DNA of 10,522 nt from Nitrosopumilaceae archaeon (GCA_013330055.1 DUJB01000076.1:9124-19645), one strand, 5' to 3'. Counted from the stretch's first letter, positions 1 through 4,542 are shown. Notes: generated by a model not told the origin, from the sequence alone. Numbers and translations are program-made.

Positions 1-208
1 TTGATTCAGCTAAATCATGTAATAATGACATCTTTAATATTTTCTGAGTATCTAGCCCTTTCAAATCTGATATTGTCATTGCCATAATTGCTGTTATGTA
101 AGAATGATCAGCTACAGATTCTGGATTTTGTAAACCAAGTTTTTCTTTCCAGCCTTTACGTGGAATTTTTTTTAACTCTGATACGATATTAAAAAAATCA
201 AAGAGCAT
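1..208 (-). CDS. HD-domain 5'-deoxynucleotidase-like protein (YfbR/HDDC2 type), cut off by the window edge
   Basis: Only the first 69 residues are inside the window; the gene continues past base 1. The visible part has the usual start of the YfbR/HDDC2 family of HD phosphohydrolases: an N-terminal helix, the V-A-D-H motif with His35, then L-L-H-D-L-A-E-S with His64 and Asp65. These would be the first metal-binding residues of the HD site. Characterised family members remove the 5' phosphate from deoxynucleoside monophosphates in the cytoplasm, so a role in nucleotide pool control is a fair inference. The exact substrate is not visible, and the last HD aspartate lies outside the window. The ATG at 208 shares one base with the TAA of the zinc-finger gene upstream (TAATG), so the two are very likely translated from one message. 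Confidence 0.85.
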   Translation of the reverse strand, partial: MLFDFFNIVSELKKIPRKGWKEKLGLQNPESVADHSYITAIMAMTISDLKGLDTQKILKMSLLHDLAES

Positions 209-330
209 TAGAAATTCCTTTTATCGCCTTCTAGTAGCCCTGCTCCACCATGTATCCTGTCTATGTGTTTTGAGAGGTCTTTTTTGTCAAGGAACTTCGA
301 ATCGCAATATGGACAAGTTAATTCGGTCAT
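208..330 (-). CDS. 40-residue C2H2 zinc-finger protein
   Basis: The frame runs from an ATG at 330 to a TAA at 210-208 and encodes 40 residues. It has one classical zinc-finger pattern: C-P-Y-C at residues 6-9, then a His pair (His22 and His27), followed by a short Gly-rich tail. Tiny single-finger proteins are common in ammonia-oxidising archaea; they may bind DNA, RNA or protein. The stop codon overlaps the start of the HD nucleotidase gene by one base, which argues that this is a real translated gene and the first gene of a two-gene operon. A TATA-like box lies about 28 bases upstream (355-362 on this strand), so the message would be almost leaderless. The target of the finger cannot be read from sequence. 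Confidence 0.8.
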   Translation of the reverse strand: MTELTCPYCDSKFLDKKDLSKHIDRIHGGAGLLEGDKRNF

Positions 331-354
331 GTTCCTAAAACACTCTGGACACCA

Positions 355-362
355 TTATTAAA
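355..362 (-). promoter_or_regulatory. TATA box for the zinc finger / HD nucleotidase operon
   Basis: TTTAATAA on the minus strand is centred about 28 bases before the ATG at 330. That is normal archaeal TATA spacing for a start at or within two bases of the ATG. It is predicted by pattern only. Confidence 0.5.
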
Positions 363-427
363 TTAATCACTTGAAGTTATCCAAAACATCAAATTCTGAT
401 TGAAATTAACGAATTGATTCGAACAAG

Positions 428-435
428 ATAAAAAT
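428..435 (+). promoter_or_regulatory. TATA box for cobalamin adenosyltransferase
   Basis: ATAAAAAT is centred about 26 bases before the TTG at 458. Transcription would then begin on the start codon itself, giving a leaderless message. No Shine-Dalgarno sequence is seen before the TTG, which agrees. Confidence 0.55.
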
Positions 436-457
436 ACCAAAGACCGCCCATTAATAG

Positions 458-997
458 TTGACAAAAATTTATACAAAAACTGGCGATGATGGAACTACAG
501 GCTTGATTGGAGGAAAGAGAATATCAAAATCAAGTCAAAGAATCACCGCGTATGGAGTAATTGATGAACTAAATTCTTGTATAGGCTTAGTATTATCATC
601 AAAATTAGATACCGATATTCATGACATATTAGAAAGAATTCAAAACGATCTTTTTGTTGTAGGTGCAGACCTTGCCAATCCTGATTTAAAAATCCCAACT
701 AACAGAATTACTGAAAAAATGGTAGAATTTCTTGAAACAAACATAGATAAATTTGAAGGAGAATTATCGCCTATAACATATTTTATTTTACCAGGTGGCG
801 ATACTGTTTCTGCACAAGTTCACCTAGCACGAGCAATTTCAAGACGTGCAGAAACACACACTGTACAACTATCAGAAAATGAAACCATAAACAAAATTTG
901 TCAGATTTACATAAATCGTCTTTCTGATCTTCTTTTTGTCATAGCTCGCTTGATCAATAAGAGAAAAATGATCAAGGATGTTGCTTGGAAAAGTTAG
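458..997 (+). CDS. Corrinoid adenosyltransferase, PduO type (ATP:cob(I)alamin)
   Basis: This 179-residue protein has the full PduO/MMAB signature. The N-terminal ATP-binding motif Y-T-K-T-G-D-D-G is at residues 5-12 and A-Y-G-V-I-D-E-L-N-S at 31-40. An L-P-G-G turn at 111-114 precedes the R-A-I-S-R-R-A-E helix (125-132), and N-R-L-S-D-L-L-F is at 153-160. The family moves the adenosyl group of ATP onto cob(I)alamin to make adenosylcobalamin, working as a cytoplasmic trimer. In ammonia-oxidising archaea that cofactor serves methylmalonyl-CoA mutase in carbon fixation. The length is normal and no key motif is missing. The TTG at 458 is chosen because no ATG lies before the first motif and a TATA box sits at the correct leaderless distance. 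The tRNA-Phe gene follows 43 bases after the stop but has its own promoter-like box. Confidence 0.95.
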   Translation: MTKIYTKTGDDGTTGLIGGKRISKSSQRITAYGVIDELNSCIGLVLSSKLDTDIHDILERIQNDLFVVGADLANPDLKIPTNRITEKMVEFLETNIDKFEGELSPITYFILPGGDTVSAQVHLARAISRRAETHTVQLSENETINKICQIYINRLSDLLFVIARLINKRKMIKDVAWKS

Positions 998-1007
998 AAA
1001 AGACACA

Positions 1008-1015
1008 CTTTAATT
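1008..1015 (+). promoter_or_regulatory. Box A/TATA element for tRNA-Phe
   Basis: CTTTAATT is centred about 29 bases before the first base of the mature tRNA. It is the only AT-rich box in the 43-base gap and is a plausible tRNA promoter, though a weak match to consensus. Confidence 0.4.
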
Positions 1016-1040
1016 CCCCACTTATTGGATAATTCGCTGT

Positions 1041-1114
1041 GCCGCCGTAGCTCAGCCCGGGAGAGCACTCGGCTGAAGACCGAGCTGTCGCGCGTTCAAG
1101 TCCCGCCGGCGGCA
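1041..1114 (+). tRNA. tRNA-Phe (anticodon GAA)
   Basis: A 74-base cloverleaf can be folded by hand. The acceptor stem has seven perfect GC pairs (1041-1047 with 1107-1113). The D arm is GCTC/GAGC with a nine-base loop. The anticodon stem is CTCGG/CCGAG with loop CTGAAGA, giving anticodon GAA at 1075-1077. The T loop is TTCAAGT, and the discriminator is A, as expected for tRNA-Phe. There is no intron and CCA is not encoded. One oddity is the T stem: GCGCG at 1090-1094 faces CCCGC at 1102-1106, leaving a C-C mismatch at positions 52:62. The rest of the molecule is so regular that I still call it functional. Confidence 0.95.
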
Positions 1115-1176
1115 TTTCAATTTGTATGAAAATCCGTGCTTGTAATAGAGTCGTTTAGAATAGATCTTGAGACAAG

Positions 1177-1184
1177 TTTAATAA
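1177..1184 (+). promoter_or_regulatory. TATA box for the Lys-rich small protein gene
   Basis: TTTAATAA is centred about 36 bases before the ATG at 1217. This predicts a short leader of roughly ten bases. It separates this gene from the tRNA transcript. Confidence 0.45.
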
Positions 1185-1216
1185 CATGATTTACAACTTA
1201 GCAAAAAGTCACTATT

Positions 1217-1441
1217 ATGATAAAAGACAAGAAAAAAGCAAAAAAGAAAAAGGAGACAGTAGAAAAGCCAAAGAAAAAGGCACCTTTAAAATCAAAATCG
1301 CATCTAAAGAAGGATTTAGTTGCGTCCGATGTTGCTGGAATTATAGTAGTAGAAAATGATTCAAACTTGGATAAAGATGCAGAACTAGAAGCTAGAAGAG
1401 CATATCTTGAAGAAGCACGTTCACAAGAAGCTGAAGATTAA
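1217..1441 (+). CDS. Lys-rich small protein with acidic C-terminal half (hypothetical)
   Basis: I do not recognise a named family. The 74 residues fall into two halves. Residues 1-31 are dominated by lysine with alternating Pro, Ala and Ser, resembling a disordered nucleic-acid-binding tail. Residues 34-48 contain a short hydrophobic patch (V-A-G-I-I-V-V-E), and residues 50-74 form an acidic stretch rich in Glu and Ala that should be helical. The opposite charges suggest a chaperone-like or chromatin-associated role, but that is inference. Support for a real gene comes from a TATA box at a sensible distance, an ATG start, isolation from other genes, and a strongly biased composition that would not persist by chance in an AT-rich genome. 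Confidence 0.65.
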   Translation: MIKDKKKAKKKKETVEKPKKKAPLKSKSHLKKDLVASDVAGIIVVENDSNLDKDAELEARRAYLEEARSQEAED

Positions 1442-1463
1442 CATTAGTCCTGATCATACAACA

Positions 1464-1471
1464 TATAAAAA
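1464..1471 (+). promoter_or_regulatory. TATA box for the RAM gene pair
   Basis: TATAAAAA is the best consensus TATA match in the window. Transcription would start near 1494. That leaves a leader of about 43 bases before the TTG at 1537, long enough to carry the ribosome site at 1521-1526. Most other promoters here predict little or no leader. Confidence 0.55.
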
Positions 1472-1520
1472 TAATCAGACCGCGAGTTATTTCCACACCA
1501 TAAACACTTATCCATATGTC

Positions 1521-1526
1521 GGTGAT
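1521..1526 (+). promoter_or_regulatory. Shine-Dalgarno site that favours the TTG start at 1537
   Basis: GGTGAT is an exact complement to the archaeal 16S 3' end and lies ten bases before the TTG at 1537. The earlier ATG at 1516 has no such site in front of it. This supports the shorter protein. Confidence 0.5.
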
Positions 1527-1536
1527 AATATCGATA

Positions 1537-1776
1537 TTGAGAGCACTTTGTCTAATCACAGTCAAACCTGGAAAAGTTGATGCAGTCATACAAGCGTTAA
1601 AAAAATCACGCAAAGTTATTCGCGAGATTATGGTAGTTACTGGCAGAACAGATATCGCAGTGGTACTTCAAGGTACACTTGATGAAATAAACACCATCGT
1701 AATTGATTTTAAAAAAATACGTGAAATTGTTACGACAGAAACACTGATAGAAGTAGAGGTTAACTTGGGATGGTAA
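1537..1776 (+). CDS. Stand-alone Lrp/AsnC ligand-binding (RAM) domain protein, first of a pair
   Basis: With the TTG start the protein has 79 residues and begins M-R-A-L-C-L-I-T-V. It is a single RAM domain, the alpha-beta sandwich that forms the effector-binding half of Lrp/AsnC regulators. The expected order is visible: strand, K-P-G-K-V-D helix, V-V-T-G-R-T-D-I-A strand pair, L-D-E-I-N helix, and a last strand ending in L-I-E-V-E-V. There is no helix-turn-helix, so it cannot bind DNA alone. It may oligomerise with full-length Lrp proteins or act as a small-molecule sensor, as proposed for stand-alone RAM modules. An ATG at 1516 would add seven residues but lacks a ribosome site. The stop overlaps the start of the second RAM gene by seven bases, so the two are co-translated. 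Confidence 0.8.
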   Translation: MRALCLITVKPGKVDAVIQALKKSRKVIREIMVVTGRTDIAVVLQGTLDEINTIVIDFKKIREIVTTETLIEVEVNLGW

Positions 1777-1988
1777 AGGCAGTAGTTTTAGTTAAATCTC
1801 CAAAAAAACTCATTGCTGCACGATTAAGAAAGGTAAAATCAGTATATGATTCGTTTCCCGTCAGTGGACAGTTTGACGCAGTTGCTCTTATTGAGGTCAA
1901 ATCTTTAGCTCAAATCAAAGACGTTACAACTGAAATTCAAAACATAACAGGTGTCGAACGCACAGAAACAATGGTACAGGTAGTATAG
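1770..1988 (+). CDS. Stand-alone Lrp/AsnC ligand-binding (RAM) domain protein, second of a pair
   Basis: This 72-residue protein is another RAM fold: V-K-A-V-V-L-V-K first strand, a basic helix at 11-24, P-V-S-G-Q-F-D-A-V-A at about 30-39, a K-S-L-A-Q-I helix, and a last strand T-E-T-M-V-Q-V. It differs clearly from its neighbour, so it is not a recent duplicate. The ATG at 1770 overlaps the previous gene by seven bases. A ribosome site, GAGGT at 1756-1760, lies nine bases upstream inside the preceding coding region, so the start is well supported. The overlap suggests equal production of the two chains, and a mixed complex is plausible. No DNA-binding domain is present. The ligand, likely an amino acid or similar, is not known. 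Confidence 0.8.
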   Translation: MVKAVVLVKSPKKLIAARLRKVKSVYDSFPVSGQFDAVALIEVKSLAQIKDVTTEIQNITGVERTETMVQVV

Positions 1989-1995
1989 CAAAAGA

Positions 1996-2003
1996 TTTTA
2001 ACA
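1996..2003 (+). promoter_or_regulatory. TATA-like box for the VOC protein gene
   Basis: TTTTAACA is centred about 25 bases before the ATG at 2024. This favours that ATG over the GTG at 2009 as a leaderless start. Confidence 0.35.
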
Positions 2004-2023
2004 TAGTAGTGTCAATTTTCAGC

Positions 2024-2434
2024 ATGGAAATAAGACGTCTTGGCAGCGTAATAATTGCAGTCTCGGACTTGGCAAAATCTGTTAAATTTTATAATGAAGT
2101 CATAGGATTGCCAATAAAAAACCAAAGAGAGAATTGGGTAGATTTAGGAAAACAAGGTGCAACAGTGATTTTACATACAGCAAGCAAGCCAATTAACACT
2201 GGTACTTCGATTGAGAACGGAATTGTGATTGGACTCGTAATAGGAGACGTTGAAAGCGCATTACAGGAGTTAAAAGCACAAAAAGTTGTAGTACACAGGG
2301 ATATTGAATCTCACAAGACAGGAAAAAACGCGATAATTTTAGATCCTGATAAATATATGATATCCTTATTCGAGCCTGCTCTAGAAGATAGTGCCAAACA
2401 GGCTTCTGGATTTCATGGGTTTGCCCCCCTCTAA
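2024..2434 (+). CDS. VOC (glyoxalase/dioxygenase-fold) protein, probably without a classical metal site
   Basis: The 136-residue protein shows two beta-alpha-beta-beta-beta modules. The first begins S-V-I-I-A-V-S-D-L and K-F-Y-N-E-V-I-G-L-P (residues 8-30). The second begins G-L-V-I-G-D-V-E-S-A-L (70-80) and ends L-D-P-D-K-Y-M-I-S-L-F-E-P (106-118). These are standard marks of the vicinal oxygen chelate superfamily, which includes glyoxalase I, extradiol dioxygenases and fosfomycin resistance proteins. Aligning by hand, the four places that normally carry metal ligands hold Ser8, Ile49, Val68 and Ser114. A catalytic role of the usual kind is therefore doubtful; a binding role is possible. His51 and Glu117 lie nearby. 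A GTG at 2009 would add five residues. Its stop interleaves with that of the convergent gene. Confidence 0.85.
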   Translation: MEIRRLGSVIIAVSDLAKSVKFYNEVIGLPIKNQRENWVDLGKQGATVILHTASKPINTGTSIENGIVIGLVIGDVESALQELKAQKVVVHRDIESHKTGKNAIILDPDKYMISLFEPALEDSAKQASGFHGFAPL

Positions 2435-2823
2435 ATTAATTTTTTAATTTTACCAATTATTTCAGATAATGAATCAAATGTTACATTCTGGTCTAAAGAT
2501 ATGTAGTAAGTACCTTCTTTTCGTCTAAATGCAAGTAACGTGATTTTTTTATGTTTAAAAATGGCATAATCCATATCTCCAATTGCGGAATAGTTGGAAC
2601 TTCGCATAGATAACATGGTCGAAATTAAAAAGAATTCATTTCTTACTTGCCCGGGTTTTAAAAGCGGGTTTGTCCCCTGTTTAATGATTCCAGTCAATGT
2701 TCTACCATATTCATTAATTAATCCTACGTATCGTATAGAAGATGAAATCAGTAAAATTCTTTGGCATTTTTTTCGATACGCTGAAATTTCCTCCACCCAT
2801 TTCTGATTTGGTGTTTTTGTCAT
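2431..2823 (-). CDS. Hypothetical archaeal protein, possibly DUF6659-like
   Basis: This is a 130-residue soluble alpha/beta protein. A starting helix (8-23) leads to a strand-turn motif I-R-Y-V-G-L-I-N-E-Y-G-R (30-41), then G-T-N-P-L-L-K-P (50-57). A helix with S-T-M-L-S-M-R-S (68-75) is followed by two strands, Y-A-I-F-K-H-K-K-I-T-L-L-A-F (86-99) and T-Y-Y-I-S-L-D (105-111). From memory this order matches DUF6659, a family frequent in ammonia-oxidising archaea and reminiscent of roadblock/profilin-like folds. The assignment is tentative and the function is unknown. I chose the ATG at 2823 because a TATA box sits 26 bases upstream; a TTG at 2838 would add five residues. Its TAG shares bases with the TAA of the convergent VOC gene. 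Confidence 0.7.
   Translation of the reverse strand: MTKTPNQKWVEEISAYRKKCQRILLISSSIRYVGLINEYGRTLTGIIKQGTNPLLKPGQVRNEFFLISTMLSMRSSNYSAIGDMDYAIFKHKKITLLAFRRKEGTYYISLDQNVTFDSLSEIIGKIKKLI
2439..2451 (+). terminator. T-rich tract, possible terminator for the VOC gene
   Basis: A thymine-rich run with only two adenines begins a few bases after the TAA of the VOC gene. Archaeal RNA polymerase commonly stops on such tracts without a hairpin. It lies within the 3' end of the convergent gene, so coding need may also explain its composition. Confidence 0.35.
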
Positions 2824-2844
2824 GATGGTGTTATACAAATAGAG

Positions 2845-2852
2845 TTAATAAA
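2845..2852 (-). promoter_or_regulatory. TATA box for the DUF6659-like gene
   Basis: TTTATTAA on the minus strand is centred 26 bases before the ATG at 2823. It sits in the 35-base gap after the preceding minus-strand gene, so this gene may be transcribed on its own as a leaderless message. Confidence 0.5.
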
Positions 2853-2858
2853 GATCGG

Positions 2859-3248
2859 TTAGTTTTTGGTGCGTTTTTCTAAATCGCGCTTTAGGGTAGC
2901 ATTCTCTTTTTTTAATTGCTCATTTTCAGATTGTAACGAACCAATAACGTTTGTTTTTGAATGCAATGGATGACCTGGTCCAAATTGGTTTGATGGAGCC
3001 AAATCAAAGAGTCCAGATGCATATTGTTGAAACATTGTATGAAAATCAAACAGTCTCGATAGCATTGAAGTGTTATCATGTATAATGTCATCTTTGAGTT
3101 TACTTGTTTTTGATATTCCAATATTATGATTAGTTACACTTGGTGGAAGTCTTGGAAATGCAAATGGAGAATTTATCATAGACATATCAAATCCAAACTC
3201 AAACATTCTCTTGGGGTCAATGTTCCACATGTATAGATTCATTTTCAT
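2859..3248 (-). CDS. Hypothetical protein with C-terminal leucine-zipper coiled coil
   Basis: I do not recognise a family. The 129 residues show a Met- and Phe-rich N-terminus (five methionines in the first 24 residues), a Pro/Asn-rich linker around 31-45 and a helical stretch at about 50-82. A Gly/Pro turn at 90-94 precedes a C-terminal coiled coil from about 101 to 127. Leu105, Leu112 and Leu119 are spaced exactly seven apart, with Lys and Glu between them, which is typical of a parallel zipper. It probably forms dimers or binds a coiled-coil partner. A TATA box lies at 3286-3293, and a short G run (3250-3253) precedes the ATG at 3248. The ATG at 3242 is a possible alternative start. The next gene downstream is 35 bases away on the same strand. 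Confidence 0.6.
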   Translation of the reverse strand: MKMNLYMWNIDPKRMFEFGFDMSMINSPFAFPRLPPSVTNHNIGISKTSKLKDDIIHDNTSMLSRLFDFHTMFQQYASGLFDLAPSNQFGPGHPLHSKTNVIGSLQSENEQLKKENATLKRDLEKRTKN

Positions 3249-3285
3249 GCCCCTTATTTCACTTTTCTGTACGTATCTTCATTCG

Positions 3286-3293
3286 TTAAATAT
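3286..3293 (-). promoter_or_regulatory. TATA box for the leucine-zipper protein gene
   Basis: ATATTTAA on the minus strand is centred about 41 bases before the ATG at 3248. It predicts a leader of some 16 bases carrying an AAGGGG ribosome-site-like run just before the start. Confidence 0.45.
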
Positions 3294-3347
3294 GCAAAGA
3301 TGTCAATCAGGACCCGATTTTTATCAAATTCAGTTGATCGCTGGTCC

Positions 3348-3355
3348 TTATAGAA
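3348..3355 (+). promoter_or_regulatory. TATA-like box for the small Cys protein gene
   Basis: TTATAGAA is centred about 26 bases before the ATG at 3377. That is the spacing expected for a leaderless message, and it helps choose that ATG over the one at 3392. Confidence 0.4.
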
Positions 3356-3376
3356 GGTCTGATCTACATGAATTAA

Positions 3377-3526
3377 ATGGAAAAAACAATAATGAAACGC
3401 TGTATAAAGTGTAAAAAAAGTATTATTTCTAGTGAGTTATACAAAATAGTAATGTATGTCATAGGTGAAGAGTTTACCGATCATCATTATGAGCATATTG
3501 AATGTCCTGACAAATTTACAATCTAA
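3377..3526 (+). CDS. 49-residue Cys/His-containing small protein (putative zinc binding)
   Basis: This frame is easily missed because of its size. It runs from an ATG at 3377 (or 3392, five residues shorter) to a TAA at 3524-3526. A C-x-x-C pair (Cys9, Cys12) sits at the N-terminus. A cluster D-H-H-Y-E-H-I-E-C-P lies near the C-terminus, ending in Cys43, with His36, His37 and His40. That is enough to hold one zinc ion in a treble-clef or ribbon-like knuckle. Evidence that it is real: an evenly codon-like frame, a TATA box at leaderless distance, and a stop codon that interleaves with the stop of the convergent cyclase, as also seen at 2431-2434. Function is unknown. It could be a nucleic-acid or protein-contact module. 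Confidence 0.6.
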   Translation: MEKTIMKRCIKCKKSIISSELYKIVMYVIGEEFTDHHYEHIECPDKFTI

Positions 3527-4317
3527 CTAACATAAGCATAAACACGATAAATTTTCCCAGTTTCTCGATCTCGATAGTCCCACAGATCATTTCTCTCAAT
3601 TTCTTTAAAAGATTGTTTTAGTGCTGGATGAAGTTTTTCATAAACGTCTTCCCCAATTAAAATCTGATTTGGTTTTGCAATACCAGTTATTTTTGCTGCT
3701 ATACTCATTCCAGGTCCAAGTATGTCTACGTGTGATTTAGATTCGTCAGATCCATAACGAACTATTGTGTTTTCACCAAAATCCATTCCAATCTTCACGC
3801 GAAGATCGGGGTAATCATATTCGTTAAGAATTGGATTTATTCCTCGTTCAATAACAGATATCATTGATTTTGCACAATCAACTGCGTTATCTGCTGCAAC
3901 AAGAAGATTTTCTTGGGCACCGAAATAACCTATTACTGCATCTCCCACAAATTTTAACACATATCCATCATAATGTCTAATCACAAATCCCATTTCTTGG
4001 GAAAATGAACTTATAATAATAGCCAATTTTTCAGTTGGTAGTTCCAGAGTCATTTGTGTAGAACCGACTAGATCAACATAGATTACGAACATTTTTACTT
4101 TGGACGAAACGTGTTCTCGCAAAAACTTATCAGAATCATCTCTGAAATAGTCATTATATTCATAGCCTTTTTTTAGTGAACTCCATACTCGTTTTTGTAC
4201 TTCCTTAATCAGGGTCTCGACATCCACCCTCTCAGAACGAGTACTTCCCAGCATCATATCTACGATATCCCCTGTTTTGATCGGATGAGGCGAATCTTGT
4301 GGTGCGTCTTTACTCAT
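3523..4317 (-). CDS. Class III adenylate/guanylate cyclase-like protein with altered catalytic residues
   Basis: This protein of 264 residues joins a 75-residue N-terminal helical region to one class III cyclase domain (about 76-262). The first metal aspartate is Asp82 in Y-V-D-L-V-G-S-T, and the second is Asp126 in K-F-V-G-D-A-V. Lys122 and Asp198 occupy the positions that select adenine, so ATP would be the expected nucleotide. The motif that normally supplies the transition-state Asn and Arg (V-N-x-A-A-R) reads M-S-I-A-A-K here, putting Ser205 and Lys209 in their place. It may be a weak enzyme, or a nucleotide-binding regulator. No membrane segment is seen, so it is cytoplasmic. The ATG at 4317 is preferred over a TTG six bases earlier. 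It lies 18 bases after the zinc-ribbon gene, so the two likely share a promoter. Confidence 0.88.
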   Translation of the reverse strand: MSKDAPQDSPHPIKTGDIVDMMLGSTRSERVDVETLIKEVQKRVWSSLKKGYEYNDYFRDDSDKFLREHVSSKVKMFVIYVDLVGSTQMTLELPTEKLAIIISSFSQEMGFVIRHYDGYVLKFVGDAVIGYFGAQENLLVAADNAVDCAKSMISVIERGINPILNEYDYPDLRVKIGMDFGENTIVRYGSDESKSHVDILGPGMSIAAKITGIAKPNQILIGEDVYEKLHPALKQSFKEIERNDLWDYRDRETGKIYRVYAYVS

Positions 4318-4335
4318 AATCAATCATGCCTACTT

Positions 4336-4467
4336 TCATTCAAGAGGAAAATTTACCCCACATACTGGGCATTGGGCACGCTCCCCTTTGTATTTAAGGT
4401 CAAAATACTGTATTATTTCAACGTCACAATTCCAGCAAACTATTTTTTTATATGATGTTTTTGCCAA
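4336..4467 (-). CDS. 43-residue zinc-ribbon protein
   Basis: The frame can be read upstream to 4548, but the residues before 4467 look untranslated and overlap the promoter. A TTG at 4467, preceded by GGAAGGAT, gives a protein beginning M-A-K-T-S-Y-K-K. It has two zinc knuckles, C-W-N-C (residues 11-14) and C-P-V-C (35-38), about 20 residues apart. This is the layout of a rubredoxin-like zinc ribbon, ending V-N-F-P-L-E. Such small ribbons often dock onto nucleic acid or a partner protein. The TATA box lies about 30 bases upstream. The cyclase gene starts 18 bases after its stop with no promoter between, which suggests one operon and perhaps a joint function. The start codon is the least certain part. 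Confidence 0.7.
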   Translation of the reverse strand: MAKTSYKKIVCWNCDVEIIQYFDLKYKGERAQCPVCGVNFPLE

Positions 4468-4493
4468 ATCCTTCCTTTTTACAGGATATCGGA

Positions 4494-4501
4494 TATTTAA
4501 A
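4494..4501. promoter_or_regulatory. Symmetric TATA element at a divergent promoter
   Basis: TATTTAAA on the plus strand reads TTTAAATA on the minus strand. On the minus strand it lies about 30 bases before the zinc-ribbon TTG at 4467. On the plus strand it could serve a start near 4523. It is the main promoter candidate for the zinc ribbon and cyclase. Confidence 0.5.
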
Positions 4502-4513
4502 GCACATATCAGA

Positions 4514-4519
4514 TTTATG
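4514..4519 (+). promoter_or_regulatory. TATA-like box for the coiled-coil protein gene
   Basis: TTTATG is centred about 26 bases before the ATG at 4543. This supports that ATG as a leaderless start and argues against the GTG at 4519, which would overlap the box. Confidence 0.4.
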
Positions 4520-4542
4520 TGACTTGTGAAAAAAGAAACATT

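Noticed and set aside
331..457. Possible C/D-box small RNA in the divergent gap
   Set aside because: A CTGA occurs, but no matching TGATGA box at the right distance was found on either strand.
1392..1613. Minus-strand open frame across the end of the Lys-rich gene and the first RAM gene
   Set aside because: It is antisense to two well-supported genes, has no family pattern and would cover the RAM promoter.
2594..2806. Plus-strand open frame antisense to the DUF6659-like gene
   Set aside because: It lies wholly within a gene of clear coding character and has no promoter or recognisable motif.
3211..3414. Plus-strand 67-residue open frame
   Set aside because: It overlaps the start and promoter of the leucine-zipper gene and the start of the better-supported small Cys gene; its composition looks random.
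4195..4455. Plus-strand frame over the cyclase start and the zinc ribbon
   Set aside because: It is antisense to both genes and its residues form no known domain.
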